Assembly (NCBI RefSeq): GCF_001668575.1
Contig: NZ_LZMD01000070.1
Span: forward strand, 98,236 to 162,235
Length of the DNA stretch: 64,000 nt
Direction of reading: 5' to 3'
From: Mycobacterium sp. 1164985.4
GTDB lineage: Bacteria; Actinomycetota; Actinomycetes; Mycobacteriales; Mycobacteriaceae
Below the pieces are notes generated by a model that saw only the letters and a program-made list of their open reading frames with translations, did not search any database and had not been told where the DNA came from. Below are positions 31,748-39,528 of this stretch, one piece after another (position 1 is the first letter of the stretch; every line of letters begins with the position of its first letter). The translations under genes were made by a program, and so were the position numbers.

Positions 31748-32787
31748 GAGACCGTCACCACCGACTTCACGCTACCCGGCGTGCGGTCGGAGTCGAGGGC
31801 CTCGGCGGTGCGCTCGAGCGGAAAGCGGGCGGTCACCATCGCATCCAGATCAACCTGTCCCGATTCCACCAGGGCGATCGCCGTCGGCCAGGTGTTCGCG
31901 TATCGGAAAACGCCCGTCAGCACCAGTTCTCGATTCTGAATCACCTGCGTCGGCAGCTCCATCGACTCGGCGCCCAGGCCGACCAGCACCACCTTGCCCG
32001 CCGGTCGCACCGCCCGAACGCCGTCGGCGACGGCCGTCGCCGCGCCGGAGGCGTCGATGAACGCGTCCACCCCGAGATCCGTGATGGGTTGGACGGTCGG
32101 ATCGAGCACTGCCGTCGCGCCGAACGAGGTCGCCTGTCGTCTCCGGGCCTCGTCGGGATCGCTGACGACGATGTCCGTCGCGCCGTAGGCGCGCGAGAGT
32201 TGGGTGATCACGATGCCGATCGGTCCGGCCCCGGTGACCAACACCCGCGAGCGTCCGTCCACGCCCGCCTTGCGTACCGCGGCGATGCCGACGGACAGCG
32301 GCTCACACAACGCGGCCGCGTCATCGGAGATGGAGTCGGGCACGCGATGGGCGAACTCCGCTCCGATGGTCACATACTCGCACAGTGCTCCGTCGACGGG
32401 TGGGGTCGCGAAGAACCGCATGTGCGGGCAGAGGTTGTAGTGCCCGCGGCGGGTCTCGTCGCTGTCGGGATCGGGGCGCTGCGGTTCGATCGACACGCGC
32501 TCACCGATGCGCGCGCGGTCGACGTTCTCGCCGACGTCGACAATCGTGCCGGCCGCCTCGTGGCCCAGGATCAGCGGCGCCGCCACGACGAATTCGCCCA
32601 CGCGCCCGTGCCGGTAGTAGTGGGTGTCCGATCCGCACACACCCACTGACGAGATGCGTACCAGCACGTCACCGAGGTCGGGGCGCGGCACAGGGCGCTC
32701 CTGCATCTCGATCCGCCCGGGTTCGACGAGCACCGCGGCCCGCATCCGGCTATCCGGCGAAAGTGTTGTGTGCGTCACATCGACCAT
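31744..32787 (-). CDS. Zinc-dependent sorbitol/xylitol dehydrogenase (MDR family)
   Basis: This 347-residue medium-chain dehydrogenase has the catalytic-zinc ligands in SVGVCGSDTHYY and ILGHEAAG, the polyol-dehydrogenase zinc Glu in LCEPLSVG, and an NAD-binding VTGAGPIGIV. The structural zinc Cys cluster is reduced (YNLCPHMRFF), as in sorbitol dehydrogenases. It oxidises polyols at C2. I chose ATG 32787; MRAAVLVEPG 14 codons later is also possible. It is first in the minus-strand polyol operon and diverges from the SorC regulator. Confidence 0.9.
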   Translation of the reverse strand: MVDVTHTTLSPDSRMRAAVLVEPGRIEMQERPVPRPDLGDVLVRISSVGVCGSDTHYYRHGRVGEFVVAAPLILGHEAAGTIVDVGENVDRARIGERVSIEPQRPDPDSDETRRGHYNLCPHMRFFATPPVDGALCEYVTIGAEFAHRVPDSISDDAAALCEPLSVGIAAVRKAGVDGRSRVLVTGAGPIGIVITQLSRAYGATDIVVSDPDEARRRQATSFGATAVLDPTVQPITDLGVDAFIDASGAATAVADGVRAVRPAGKVVLVGLGAESMELPTQVIQNRELVLTGVFRYANTWPTAIALVESGQVDLDAMVTARFPLERTAEALDSDRTPGSVKSVVTVS

Positions 32788-32797
32788 GTTAACGTGG

Positions 32798-32846
32798 TGA
32801 GCATCTAATCGCACCCCTGAGCAAATGCTCACGCGGCGAATGCTCA
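32798..32846. promoter_or_regulatory. TGAGCA/TGCTCA operator array between polyol operons
   Basis: The 78-base divergent gap contains TGAGCA at 32798-32803, a full palindrome TGAGCAAATGCTCA at 32818-32831, and TGCTCA at 32841-32846. Four half-sites arranged around one centre fit a tetrameric SorC-family regulator that controls both the dehydrogenase operon (minus) and its own gene plus the ABC importer (plus). Confidence 0.65.
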
Positions 32847-32865
32847 GTTACGGAGGGCGGAGGGC

Positions 32866-33870
32866 GTGACCGCATCGACGTCGACCGGTGAACTCGGCGG
32901 GGCCGCGGTTCCGGCGCAGGACATCCGGCTGGCGCTGCGTGCGGCGACGATGTACTACCTCGACGGCCTGACCCAGGCCGAGATCGCCGCCCGGCTCGGC
33001 GTCTCACGTCCGACCGCTGGTCGACTGATCGCCCGCGCGAAGGCTCGCGGCCTGGTCCGCATCGAGATCGCCGTCCCGGCCGGGCTCAGCGAGGATCTGC
33101 ACGCCGAGGAGGAGCGCGAACTCGAGCGGCGCTACGGCCTCACCGAGGTGGTGGTCGCCGGGCACGGCGTCGACATCGGCGCCCCGGGTCGGCCGGCCGG
33201 GTTCGCCAGTGTTGGGCGCGCCGCGGCCGCGCTGCTGATGCGGCGCCTCATGCCCGACGACGTGCTCGGGTTCACCTGGGGCCCTGAGCAGGTTGCCGCC
33301 GCCAACGCGCTGGTTCCGGGGGTGGCGAGTTGTCGCGCAGTCGTGCAGCTCGACGGCGCCATGTCGACCGCGGCCTATCAGACCGGCACGGAGTTCATCC
33401 TGACGCGGTGCGCGGAAACGTTGCGCGCGAGCACGTTACGGCTACCAGCACCGCTGTACGCAGACCCGTCGACGGTCGCGTCGATGCGCACCGATTCGGT
33501 GATTTCACGCACGCTCGAGGCGGGTCGGCAAGCGGACATGATGCTCTTCGGTGTCGGTGCGGTGTCGACCTCGACCACGCTGTTCGAGGGCAGCTTCCTC
33601 GACACCCGCATGCTCGATGAGCTCGAGTCGCTCGGTGCGGTAGGGGAGATCGGCGGACGGTTCTTCGACGCGGACGGTGCGCCCGTCGACACCGAACTGC
33701 AGCAGCGTGCGGTGTCGGTGCCGCTGGAGGACATCCGTAACTGTGGGAAGACGCTGCTGATCTCCAGCGGCGCCACCAAGTACGACGCCACCCTGGCCGT
33801 CCTGAAGGGCAAATTGGCCCGGCTGCTGGTATGTGACATCGATTGCGCGCGTTGGTTGTTGGGGCAGTGA
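32866..33870 (+). CDS. SorC/DeoR-type sugar-binding transcriptional regulator
   Basis: The 334-residue protein has an N-terminal HTH, residues about 22-65 (MYYLDGLTQAEIAARLGVSR, PTAGRLIARAKARGLV). A SorC ligand domain follows, with FASVGRAAAALLMRR, FTWGPEQVAAA, MLFGVGAVST and DIRNCGKTLLISSGATKYDA. SorC proteins are tetramers whose effector is a phosphorylated sugar or polyol. GTG 32866 has GGAGGG upstream. It is followed 14 bases later by the importer genes, so it is probably part of that operon and feedback-controlled through the TGAGCA array. Confidence 0.93.
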   Translation: MTASTSTGELGGAAVPAQDIRLALRAATMYYLDGLTQAEIAARLGVSRPTAGRLIARAKARGLVRIEIAVPAGLSEDLHAEEERELERRYGLTEVVVAGHGVDIGAPGRPAGFASVGRAAAALLMRRLMPDDVLGFTWGPEQVAAANALVPGVASCRAVVQLDGAMSTAAYQTGTEFILTRCAETLRASTLRLPAPLYADPSTVASMRTDSVISRTLEAGRQADMMLFGVGAVSTSTTLFEGSFLDTRMLDELESLGAVGEIGGRFFDADGAPVDTELQQRAVSVPLEDIRNCGKTLLISSGATKYDATLAVLKGKLARLLVCDIDCARWLLGQ

Positions 33871-33883
33871 GGAGACGACGCAG

Positions 33884-35248
33884 GTGAGACCGATAATGAT
33901 CAGGCGATTCGCGGCGGTGACCGCCGCGTCGGTCGTGGTGCTCGCATCCGGTTGCTCGGGCGCCGGGAGCCTCGGCGCTTCGGACAACCAGGTCACCATC
34001 GCGATGGTGTCGAACTCCCAGATGACCGACGCCAGGGATCTGTCCTCGGAGTTCGAGAAGGCCAACCCGGGGACGAAGTTGAAGTTCGTCACGCTCTCGG
34101 AGAACCAGGCCCGCGCCAAGATCACCATGTCGACCGCGATGGGTGGAAGCGAGTTCGATGTCGTGATGATCAGCAACTTCGAGACCCCGCAGTGGGCGAA
34201 GGACGGCTGGCTGCGGGACCTCTCCGAATACGCCGCGAAGACACCGGGTTACGACGAGGAAGACTTCATCTCGTCGCTGCGCGAGTCGCTGTCGCACGAC
34301 GGTGATATGTACGCGGTCCCGTTCTACGGCGAGTCGTCGTTCCTGATGTACCGCAAAGACCTCTTCGAACAGGCCGGGATCAAGGTCGATCAGTCACCGG
34401 ACTATCAACCCACCTGGCAGGAAGTGGCGCAGTGGGCCGACACCCTCAAGACCAACAACCGCGCCGGCATCTGCCTACGCGGGAAGCCCGGGTGGGGTGA
34501 GGTGCTCGCACCGCTCGACACCGTGATCAACACCTTTGGTGGGCGCTGGTTCGACGAGCAGTGGGACGCGCAGCTGAACAGCCCGGAGGTGCGCAAAGCG
34601 GTCAACTTCTATGTCGACCTGGTCAAGCGTTCCGGTGAGCTGGGCGCGGCCTCGACCGGATTCCAGGAGTGCGCAAACCTGTTCGGGCAGGGCCAGACAG
34701 CCATGTGGTACGACGCGACGTCCGCGGTGTCGGTCCTGGAGGATCCGAAGGAGTACCCGGAGCTGGTCGGCAAGATCGGCTACCTACCCGCACCGATCGC
34801 GGAGAAGCCGAACTCCGGATGGCTGTACACCTGGGCATTGGGCATTCCGAAATCGGCCAAGAACCCCGACGGCGCCTGGAAGTTCATCTCGTGGATGACG
34901 AGCAAGGACTACATGAAGCTGGTGGGGGAAAAGCTCGGCTGGGCCCGTGTTCCACCGGGCAGCCGCACGTCGACGTATACCGAACTGCCGGAGTACGAGA
35001 AGATCTCGCAGTCGTACGGGCCTCTGACATTGCGCTCGATCGAGAATGCGAACCCGAACAAGCCCACGGTGCAACCGGTTCCGTACACCGGCATTCAGTT
35101 CGTCGCGATCCCCGAGTTCCAGGACCTCGGCACCAGGGTCAGTCAGCAGATCAGTGCCGCGATCGCCGGCCAGAAGACTGTGGACGAGGCCCTCGACCAG
35201 GCGCAGCAGTACGCCGAGGTTGTCGGCAAGACATACCAGGAGAAGTAA
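33884..35248 (+). CDS. Sugar/polyol ABC transporter substrate-binding lipoprotein
   Basis: This cluster B (CUT1) solute-binding protein of about 454 residues has a lipoprotein signal with lipobox LASGC (Cys around residue 24). The mature domain shows FEKANPGTKLKFVTL, VVMISNFETPQWAKDGWL, YAVPFYGESSFLMYRKDLF and AMWYDATSAV. It delivers a sugar alcohol to the permeases, judging by the neighbouring polyol dehydrogenases. GTG 33884 has AGGAG 10 bases upstream; ATG 33896 with AGGTG is a close alternative. Its stop overlaps the first permease start (TAATG). Confidence 0.93.
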   Translation: MRPIMIRRFAAVTAASVVVLASGCSGAGSLGASDNQVTIAMVSNSQMTDARDLSSEFEKANPGTKLKFVTLSENQARAKITMSTAMGGSEFDVVMISNFETPQWAKDGWLRDLSEYAAKTPGYDEEDFISSLRESLSHDGDMYAVPFYGESSFLMYRKDLFEQAGIKVDQSPDYQPTWQEVAQWADTLKTNNRAGICLRGKPGWGEVLAPLDTVINTFGGRWFDEQWDAQLNSPEVRKAVNFYVDLVKRSGELGAASTGFQECANLFGQGQTAMWYDATSAVSVLEDPKEYPELVGKIGYLPAPIAEKPNSGWLYTWALGIPKSAKNPDGAWKFISWMTSKDYMKLVGEKLGWARVPPGSRTSTYTELPEYEKISQSYGPLTLRSIENANPNKPTVQPVPYTGIQFVAIPEFQDLGTRVSQQISAAIAGQKTVDEALDQAQQYAEVVGKTYQEK

Positions 35249-36222
35249 TGACCGTAACCGCCGATACCAAGGCCGAAACCAGCGAAATGGCGGTGGCCGA
35301 ACGGGTTCGAAGGATTCGAGAGGCACAGGACACCGGCGTGAGCCGCGCCGAGGCCTGGCGTCGCCGCGGCCCGCTGCTGCCGGCGCTGATCTTCATGATC
35401 GTCGTCACGCAGATCCCGTTCCTGTTCACCCTCTACTATTCGACGTTGTCGTGGAACCTGGTTCGCCCGGGTTCACGCAGGTTCATCGGATTGCAGAATT
35501 ACGTCACGGTCGCCAAGGACAGCCAGTTCTGGACGGTCGCGCTCAACACCGTGATCCTGATCGTCGGGGTGGTGTTGCTCTCGGCGTTCTTCGGGCTGCT
35601 GCTGGCCCTCCTGCTGGACCGGGCGTTCCTGGGCCGCGGGATCGTGCGGACCCTGTTGATCACGCCGTTCCTCGTCACACCCGTTGCCGCCGCCCTGATC
35701 TGGAAGACGACGATCCTCGATCCCAACAACGGAATCCTGAACTGGGTGATGTCGCTGGTCGGGATCGAGCGCATGGACTGGATCGGGCGGTTCCCGCTGC
35801 CGATGGTGATGGTGATGCTCATCTGGCAGTGGACACCGTTCATGATGCTGCTGATCCTCGCGGGCCTCCAGTCGATGCCACGCGACATCCTGGAGGCCGG
35901 TCGAGTCGATGGCGCCAACGCGTTCCAAGTGTTTCGGGAGTTGACGCTGCCACACCTTCGGCGATTCATCGAGTTGGGCGTCGTCCTGGGAGCGATCTTC
36001 CTGGTCAACACGTTCGACGCGATCTACATGATGACCCAGGGCGGCCCAGGGATCGCGAGTGCGAATCTCCCGTTCTACATCTATCAGCGCGCGTTCCTCG
36101 GCTTCGACATCGGTCAGGCCGCTGCTATGGGCGTGGTGGTCGTGATCTTCACGATGATCATCGCCAGCTTCGCGCTCCGATTGATCTTCAAGTCGTTCAC
36201 CGGGAAGGAAGAGGCGGCCTGA
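35248..36222 (+). CDS. ABC transporter permease (MalF type), polyol importer
   Basis: This 324-residue inner-membrane subunit has six transmembrane helices and the cytoplasmic EAA loop EAGRVDGANAFQVFRELTLP that docks on the ATPase. The N-terminal 40 residues are cytoplasmic and charged. ATG 35248 shares one base with the upstream stop, and its stop overlaps the next permease (TGATG). Together with 36222-37091 it forms the channel of a CUT1-family importer resembling SmoF/SmoG polyol systems. Confidence 0.94.
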   Translation: MTVTADTKAETSEMAVAERVRRIREAQDTGVSRAEAWRRRGPLLPALIFMIVVTQIPFLFTLYYSTLSWNLVRPGSRRFIGLQNYVTVAKDSQFWTVALNTVILIVGVVLLSAFFGLLLALLLDRAFLGRGIVRTLLITPFLVTPVAAALIWKTTILDPNNGILNWVMSLVGIERMDWIGRFPLPMVMVMLIWQWTPFMMLLILAGLQSMPRDILEAGRVDGANAFQVFRELTLPHLRRFIELGVVLGAIFLVNTFDAIYMMTQGGPGIASANLPFYIYQRAFLGFDIGQAAAMGVVVVIFTMIIASFALRLIFKSFTGKEEAA

Positions 36223-37091
36223 TGACTACCACGGTTGAGAAGACCGCAGCCACACCACAACCCGCTGCGAGCGCAAAGAAGAAGTCGCGCACGTTCAGCC
36301 CGTTGGGCCCGGTGGCGTGGCTGGTCGGACTCGGGTTCTTCTTCCCGGTCTTCTGGATGGTGCTGACGTCGTTCAAACAGGAAGCCGACGCCGCCACCAG
36401 CCCACCGAAGCTGTTCTTCTCCCCGACGCTGGATCAGTATTCGGCGGTCTTCAACCAGGGCATCGGGCCGGCGATGCTGAATTCGCTGTTCGCCACCGGG
36501 GTCTCGACGCTGATCGTGCTGTCGCTCGGCGTGCCCGCCGCGTTCGCCTTATCGCTGCGGCCGGTCCGCAAGACGCAGGATGCGCTGTTCTTCTTCATGA
36601 GCACCCGCATGCTGCCCGTCGTCGCGGTGATCCTGCCGCTGTACGTGATCGTCTCCAATATCGGCCTGCTGGACAACATCTGGGCCTTGATCGTTCTCTA
36701 CACCGCGATGAACCTGCCGATCGCGGTCTGGATGATGCGGTCGTTCTTCCTGGAGGTGCCCGGCGAACTACTGGAGGCGGCAAGCCTGGACGGGGCCAGC
36801 CTGTGGCGGTCGGTCCGTGAGGTGATCTTGCCGCTCGTGTCGCCGGGTATCGCCGCGACGGCGCTGATCTGCGTGATCTTCGCCTGGAACGAGTTCTTCT
36901 TCGCGGTGAACCTGACCGCGGTGAACGCTCAGACCATGCCTGTGTACCTCGTCGGCTTCATCGCCGGTGAGGGTCAGTACTGGGCCGTGCTGTCGGCGGC
37001 CGCAACCATGGCCGCACTGCCCGTGATCCTCTGCGGGTGGATCGCACAGAACAAGTTGGTGCGCGGACTTTCGTTCGGCGCGATCAAGTAA
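36222..37091 (+). CDS. ABC transporter permease (MalG type), polyol importer
   Basis: This 289-residue permease has six transmembrane helices and the EAA loop EAASLDGASLWRSVREVILP. The first helix is VAWLVGLGFFFPVFWMVLTS. The C-terminus AQNKLVRGLSFGAIK is characteristic of CUT1 MalG-like partners. ATG 36222 overlaps the previous stop by 1 base, so both permeases are made at a fixed ratio. A 34-base gap separates it from the ATPase gene. Confidence 0.94.
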   Translation: MTTTVEKTAATPQPAASAKKKSRTFSPLGPVAWLVGLGFFFPVFWMVLTSFKQEADAATSPPKLFFSPTLDQYSAVFNQGIGPAMLNSLFATGVSTLIVLSLGVPAAFALSLRPVRKTQDALFFFMSTRMLPVVAVILPLYVIVSNIGLLDNIWALIVLYTAMNLPIAVWMMRSFFLEVPGELLEAASLDGASLWRSVREVILPLVSPGIAATALICVIFAWNEFFFAVNLTAVNAQTMPVYLVGFIAGEGQYWAVLSAAATMAALPVILCGWIAQNKLVRGLSFGAIK

Positions 37092-37125
37092 CCGTCAGAG
37101 CTGATCAACAGACACGGAGATACCT

Positions 37126-38211
37126 ATGGCAACAATCACTTACCGCAACGCCACGTGCATCTACGAGGGCTCGGACAAGCTCGCGGTCGACTCGCTCAAC
37201 CTCGAGATCGCTGATGGCGAGTTCGTGGTGCTGGTAGGCCCTTCCGGGTCAGGAAAAAGCACGGCACTGCGCATGCTGGCCGGGCTGGAGGACATCGACG
37301 AGGGGGCGATCGAGATCGGCGGCCGGGACATGACGGGTGTGCCGTCGAAGGATCGTGACATTGCGATGGTGTTCCAGAACTACGCGCTGTATCCGAACAA
37401 GACCGTCGCCGAGAACATGGGTTTCGCGCTGAAGCTGCGTGGGGTGTCGTCGGCGGAGCGGCGCAAAAAAGTTGAGGAGGCCGCGAAAATCCTTGATCTG
37501 ACGGAGTTCCTGGACCGCAAGCCGGCCAAGCTGTCGGGTGGTCAGCGTCAACGCGTGGCGATGGGCCGCGCGATTGTGCGAGAGCCGCAGGTGTTCTGCA
37601 TGGACGAGCCGCTGTCGAACCTCGACGCGAAGCTGCGCGTGCAGACCCGAACCCAGATCGCCGCGCTACAGCGACGCCTCGGCACCACGACGGTCTACGT
37701 CACCCACGATCAGGTCGAGGCCATGACGATGGGGGACACGGTAGCGGTTCTGCGGTTCGGCAAGCTGCAGCAGTTCGCCTCCCCGAACGAGCTCTACGAC
37801 AGGCCGGCCAACGCGTTCGTCGCGGGTTTCATCGGGTCACCGGCGATGAACCTGGTGACCCTGCCGATCGCCCCCGACGGCGTCCGGATCGGCGACTCGA
37901 TCCTGGAGGTCGAGCGTGATCGATTGACCAAGTTGAGCGATGCAGGCCTGTCGGAGGTCACGATCGGAATCCGGCCCGAGCAACTCGAACTCGCCGACAC
38001 CGGCGGTGTGCCGGTCGTCGTCGACCTGGTCGAGGACCTCGGCAGCGAGGCCTACCTCTACACGCACGCCGGTTCGGGTCCGGGGGTGGAGCTGGTCGCG
38101 CGGTGCAACCCGCGCACGGCGCCCAAGCTTGCGGAGACGGTGCGGCTGCGCAAGCATCCGGAAGGCTTCGTCCACCTGTTCCACCCGGAGACGGGCGAGC
38201 GCATCGACTGA
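37126..38211 (+). CDS. ABC transporter ATP-binding protein (UgpC/SmoK type)
   Basis: The 361-residue ATPase has Walker A GPSGSGKST (around residue 39), Q-loop VFQNYALYPN, signature LSGGQRQR, Walker B FCMDEPLSNLD and the H-loop YVTHD. A C-terminal TOBE/MalK-type regulatory domain of about 120 residues follows (IGIRPEQLEL, DLVEDLGSEAYLYTH). It powers the importer encoded just upstream. CGGAGA precedes ATG 37126. Its last codons and stop lie in the left copy of a direct repeat (38190-38222) whose second copy is at 39231-39267. Confidence 0.96.
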   Translation: MATITYRNATCIYEGSDKLAVDSLNLEIADGEFVVLVGPSGSGKSTALRMLAGLEDIDEGAIEIGGRDMTGVPSKDRDIAMVFQNYALYPNKTVAENMGFALKLRGVSSAERRKKVEEAAKILDLTEFLDRKPAKLSGGQRQRVAMGRAIVREPQVFCMDEPLSNLDAKLRVQTRTQIAALQRRLGTTTVYVTHDQVEAMTMGDTVAVLRFGKLQQFASPNELYDRPANAFVAGFIGSPAMNLVTLPIAPDGVRIGDSILEVERDRLTKLSDAGLSEVTIGIRPEQLELADTGGVPVVVDLVEDLGSEAYLYTHAGSGPGVELVARCNPRTAPKLAETVRLRKHPEGFVHLFHPETGERID

Positions 38212-38222
38212 GGCTCGCCAGC
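38190..38222. repeat. Left direct repeat flanking the DUF559 insertion
   Basis: The 18 bases 38190-38207 (GACGGGCGAGCGCATCGA) recur exactly at 39231-39248, and the following AGGCTCGCCAGC (38211-38222) recurs at 39256-39267 after a spacer of 3 bases here and 7 there. The left copy is the 3' end of the ABC ATPase gene. Two copies bracketing a 1-kb segment look like a duplication made when that segment arrived. Confidence 0.75.
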
Positions 38223-38230
38223 GGTGCGTC

Positions 38231-38285
38231 GAGTTCTGCACCAGGGTCGTGCTTTTAGCGTTATCACGACCCTCCGGCAGAACTC
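38231..38285. repeat. Palindromic repeat, left copy (with DUF559 stop)
   Basis: The arms are GAGTTCTGC / GCAGAACTC (38231-38239, 38277-38285) and AGGGTCGTG / CACGACCCT (38243-38251, 38265-38273), with a 3x3 internal mismatch and a 13-base loop. The same element, inverted and about 80% alike, is at 39176-39229. The stop codon of the broken DUF559 gene (38264-38266) lies inside it. It can also terminate transcription from both sides. Confidence 0.75.
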
Positions 38286-39126
38286 GGTGGCGTCCATCCG
38301 CGTCGGGCGAACGCGTCGAAGACGCGATGCAGGGTGTACCGACGACTGTGTTCCTTGAGCACATGAATGTCGATCCAGCCCTGGCGCTCGATGAACGCGG
38401 CGCGGCCCACGTCGTGTACGTACTGTCGTCGGTTCTCGCTGTGGTGAACTCCGTCGTAGTCCAGGCCCACCATCGGTTCGTCGTAGCCCATGTCAAGGAA
38501 CGCCTCCTCGTAACCGTCGCTGAGCCTGATCTGCGTGCGCGGGGCCGGCAGCCGGCGTCTACGAGTGACGGTCGAAGCCGGGTCTCCTCGGGCGACTGCG
38601 CGCCCCTGTCCACCAACTCGAGCGCCACGCGTGCGCGACGAACTCCGCGTGCACCGCGATACCGGTCGCTCAGCGCGAGGGCATCGTCGGCGGACACTCC
38701 GGTCGCGGCGGCCAGGGCGTCCAGGTGCGCGACGGCGGTATCGCGCGGAAGGTGGCGAGCCAAATCCCACGCCGTGCGGACCGGACTCGTCACGGGCACC
38801 TCACCGACATAGGTGATCTCGTCGGGTGCCCGGCGTTCCTCGCGGACAATGACGCCATCGCGTCGGCGGGTGTGAGCGGTGATCACCTCGATCGGTGTCG
38901 ACGCATCCACCCACTTCGATCCGTGAAGTGCGGCCGCGGCCCGCCCCGCGATGACGCCTCTGCGGCCCGTCCACAACCACACCGCGACGGCGCTCGCGTG
39001 GACGTTGCGCTCGGCGCCGTTCGGCATATAGACCCGCGGTAGGACCGCGGTGTTGTTCCAGCGCAGCCGGCCACGCGTGAGTCGGCCTTCGCCGATCGCT
39101 TCGCTGCCGAGAAACGGTCGCCACAT
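38264..39126 (-). pseudogene. AbiEi-like HTH + DUF559 (Vsr-fold) nuclease gene, frameshifted
   Basis: From ATG 39126 the frame encodes a winged-helix N-terminus typical of AbiEi-like antitoxin domains (RGVIAGRAAAALHGSKWVD, PVTSPVRTAWDLARHLPRD) and reaches GAQSPEETRLRP. Near 38552 one base is missing; the next frame then gives the DUF559/Vsr-like nuclease part (PRTQIRLSDGYEEAFLDMGY, VGLDYDGVHH, WIDIHVLKEHSRRY) and stops at 38264. The intact protein would have about 287 residues, with the PD-(D/E)xK-like residues in the LDYDG strand. Such genes are scattered in mycobacteria, and their role (defence, DNA repair or selfish) is not settled. It is boxed by inverted palindromes and direct repeats. 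Confidence 0.85.
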
Positions 39127-39175
39127 GACCGGGATCGTGCTTGCGCCGGCCGACAAGACCGCGGATCAACCGCCC

Positions 39176-39229
39176 ATTTCTGCGGCAGGGCTGTGGATAA
39201 CGCGAAATCGCGACCCTGGGTGCAGAAAT
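39176..39229. repeat. Palindromic repeat, right copy (inverted relative to left)
   Basis: The outer arms are ATTTCTGC / GCAGAAAT (39176-39183, 39222-39229) and the inner arms AGGG / CCCT (39187-39190, 39214-39217). Its reverse complement aligns along its whole length with the left copy at 38231-38285, including the central GCGTTAT. It ends 1 base before the right direct repeat. Confidence 0.72.
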
Positions 39230-39230
39230 C

Positions 39231-39267
39231 GACGGGCGAGCGCATCGAGGGAGGCAGGCTCGCCAGC
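39231..39267. repeat. Right direct repeat flanking the DUF559 insertion
   Basis: This is the second copy of the 18-base and 12-base blocks described at 38190-38222. Here the copy is non-coding apart from touching the stop of the small secreted gene at 39267. Confidence 0.75.
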
Positions 39268-39494
39268 TAGCCCACGATCGCCGGGTTGCCCGGGTCGAGG
39301 CCGCTCGAGAGATTCGGGTCGAATCCACCTGGCGTGTGGGTGAACTCCTGATGTGCCATTGGCCGGCAGTTGTTGTCGATCGGCGTCTGATCGCCCGAGC
39401 AGTAGGGCAGGAGGTCCTGCGGATCCGCGGCCGCGTGGGGCGCCGCCAGCAAGCCGGCCACCGCGACCAGGACCGCCGCGAGGATTCTCGTCAC
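39267..39494 (-). CDS. Small secreted protein (75 aa)
   Basis: The precursor has a signal peptide, MTRILAAVLVAVAGLLAAPH with cleavage after AHAAA (around residue 23). The mature part of about 52 residues has two Cys (LPYCSGDQTPIDNNCRPM) and a Pro/Gly/Asn-rich end (HTPGGFDPNLSSGLDPGNP). This motif set (YCSGDQ..DNNCRP) recurs in short exported mycobacterial proteins of unknown function. GTG 39494; 34 bases separate it from the divergent ligD start. Confidence 0.78.
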   Translation of the reverse strand: MTRILAAVLVAVAGLLAAPHAAADPQDLLPYCSGDQTPIDNNCRPMAHQEFTHTPGGFDPNLSSGLDPGNPAIVG

Positions 39495-39528
39495 GGATCC
39501 AACCTAGCAGCGGGTATACGTTCACATT

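Noticed and set aside
35046..37091. 681-codon plus frame over the permease genes
   Set aside because: Only its last 289 codons are the real MalG-type permease; the first part is an out-of-frame reading of the MalF-type gene.
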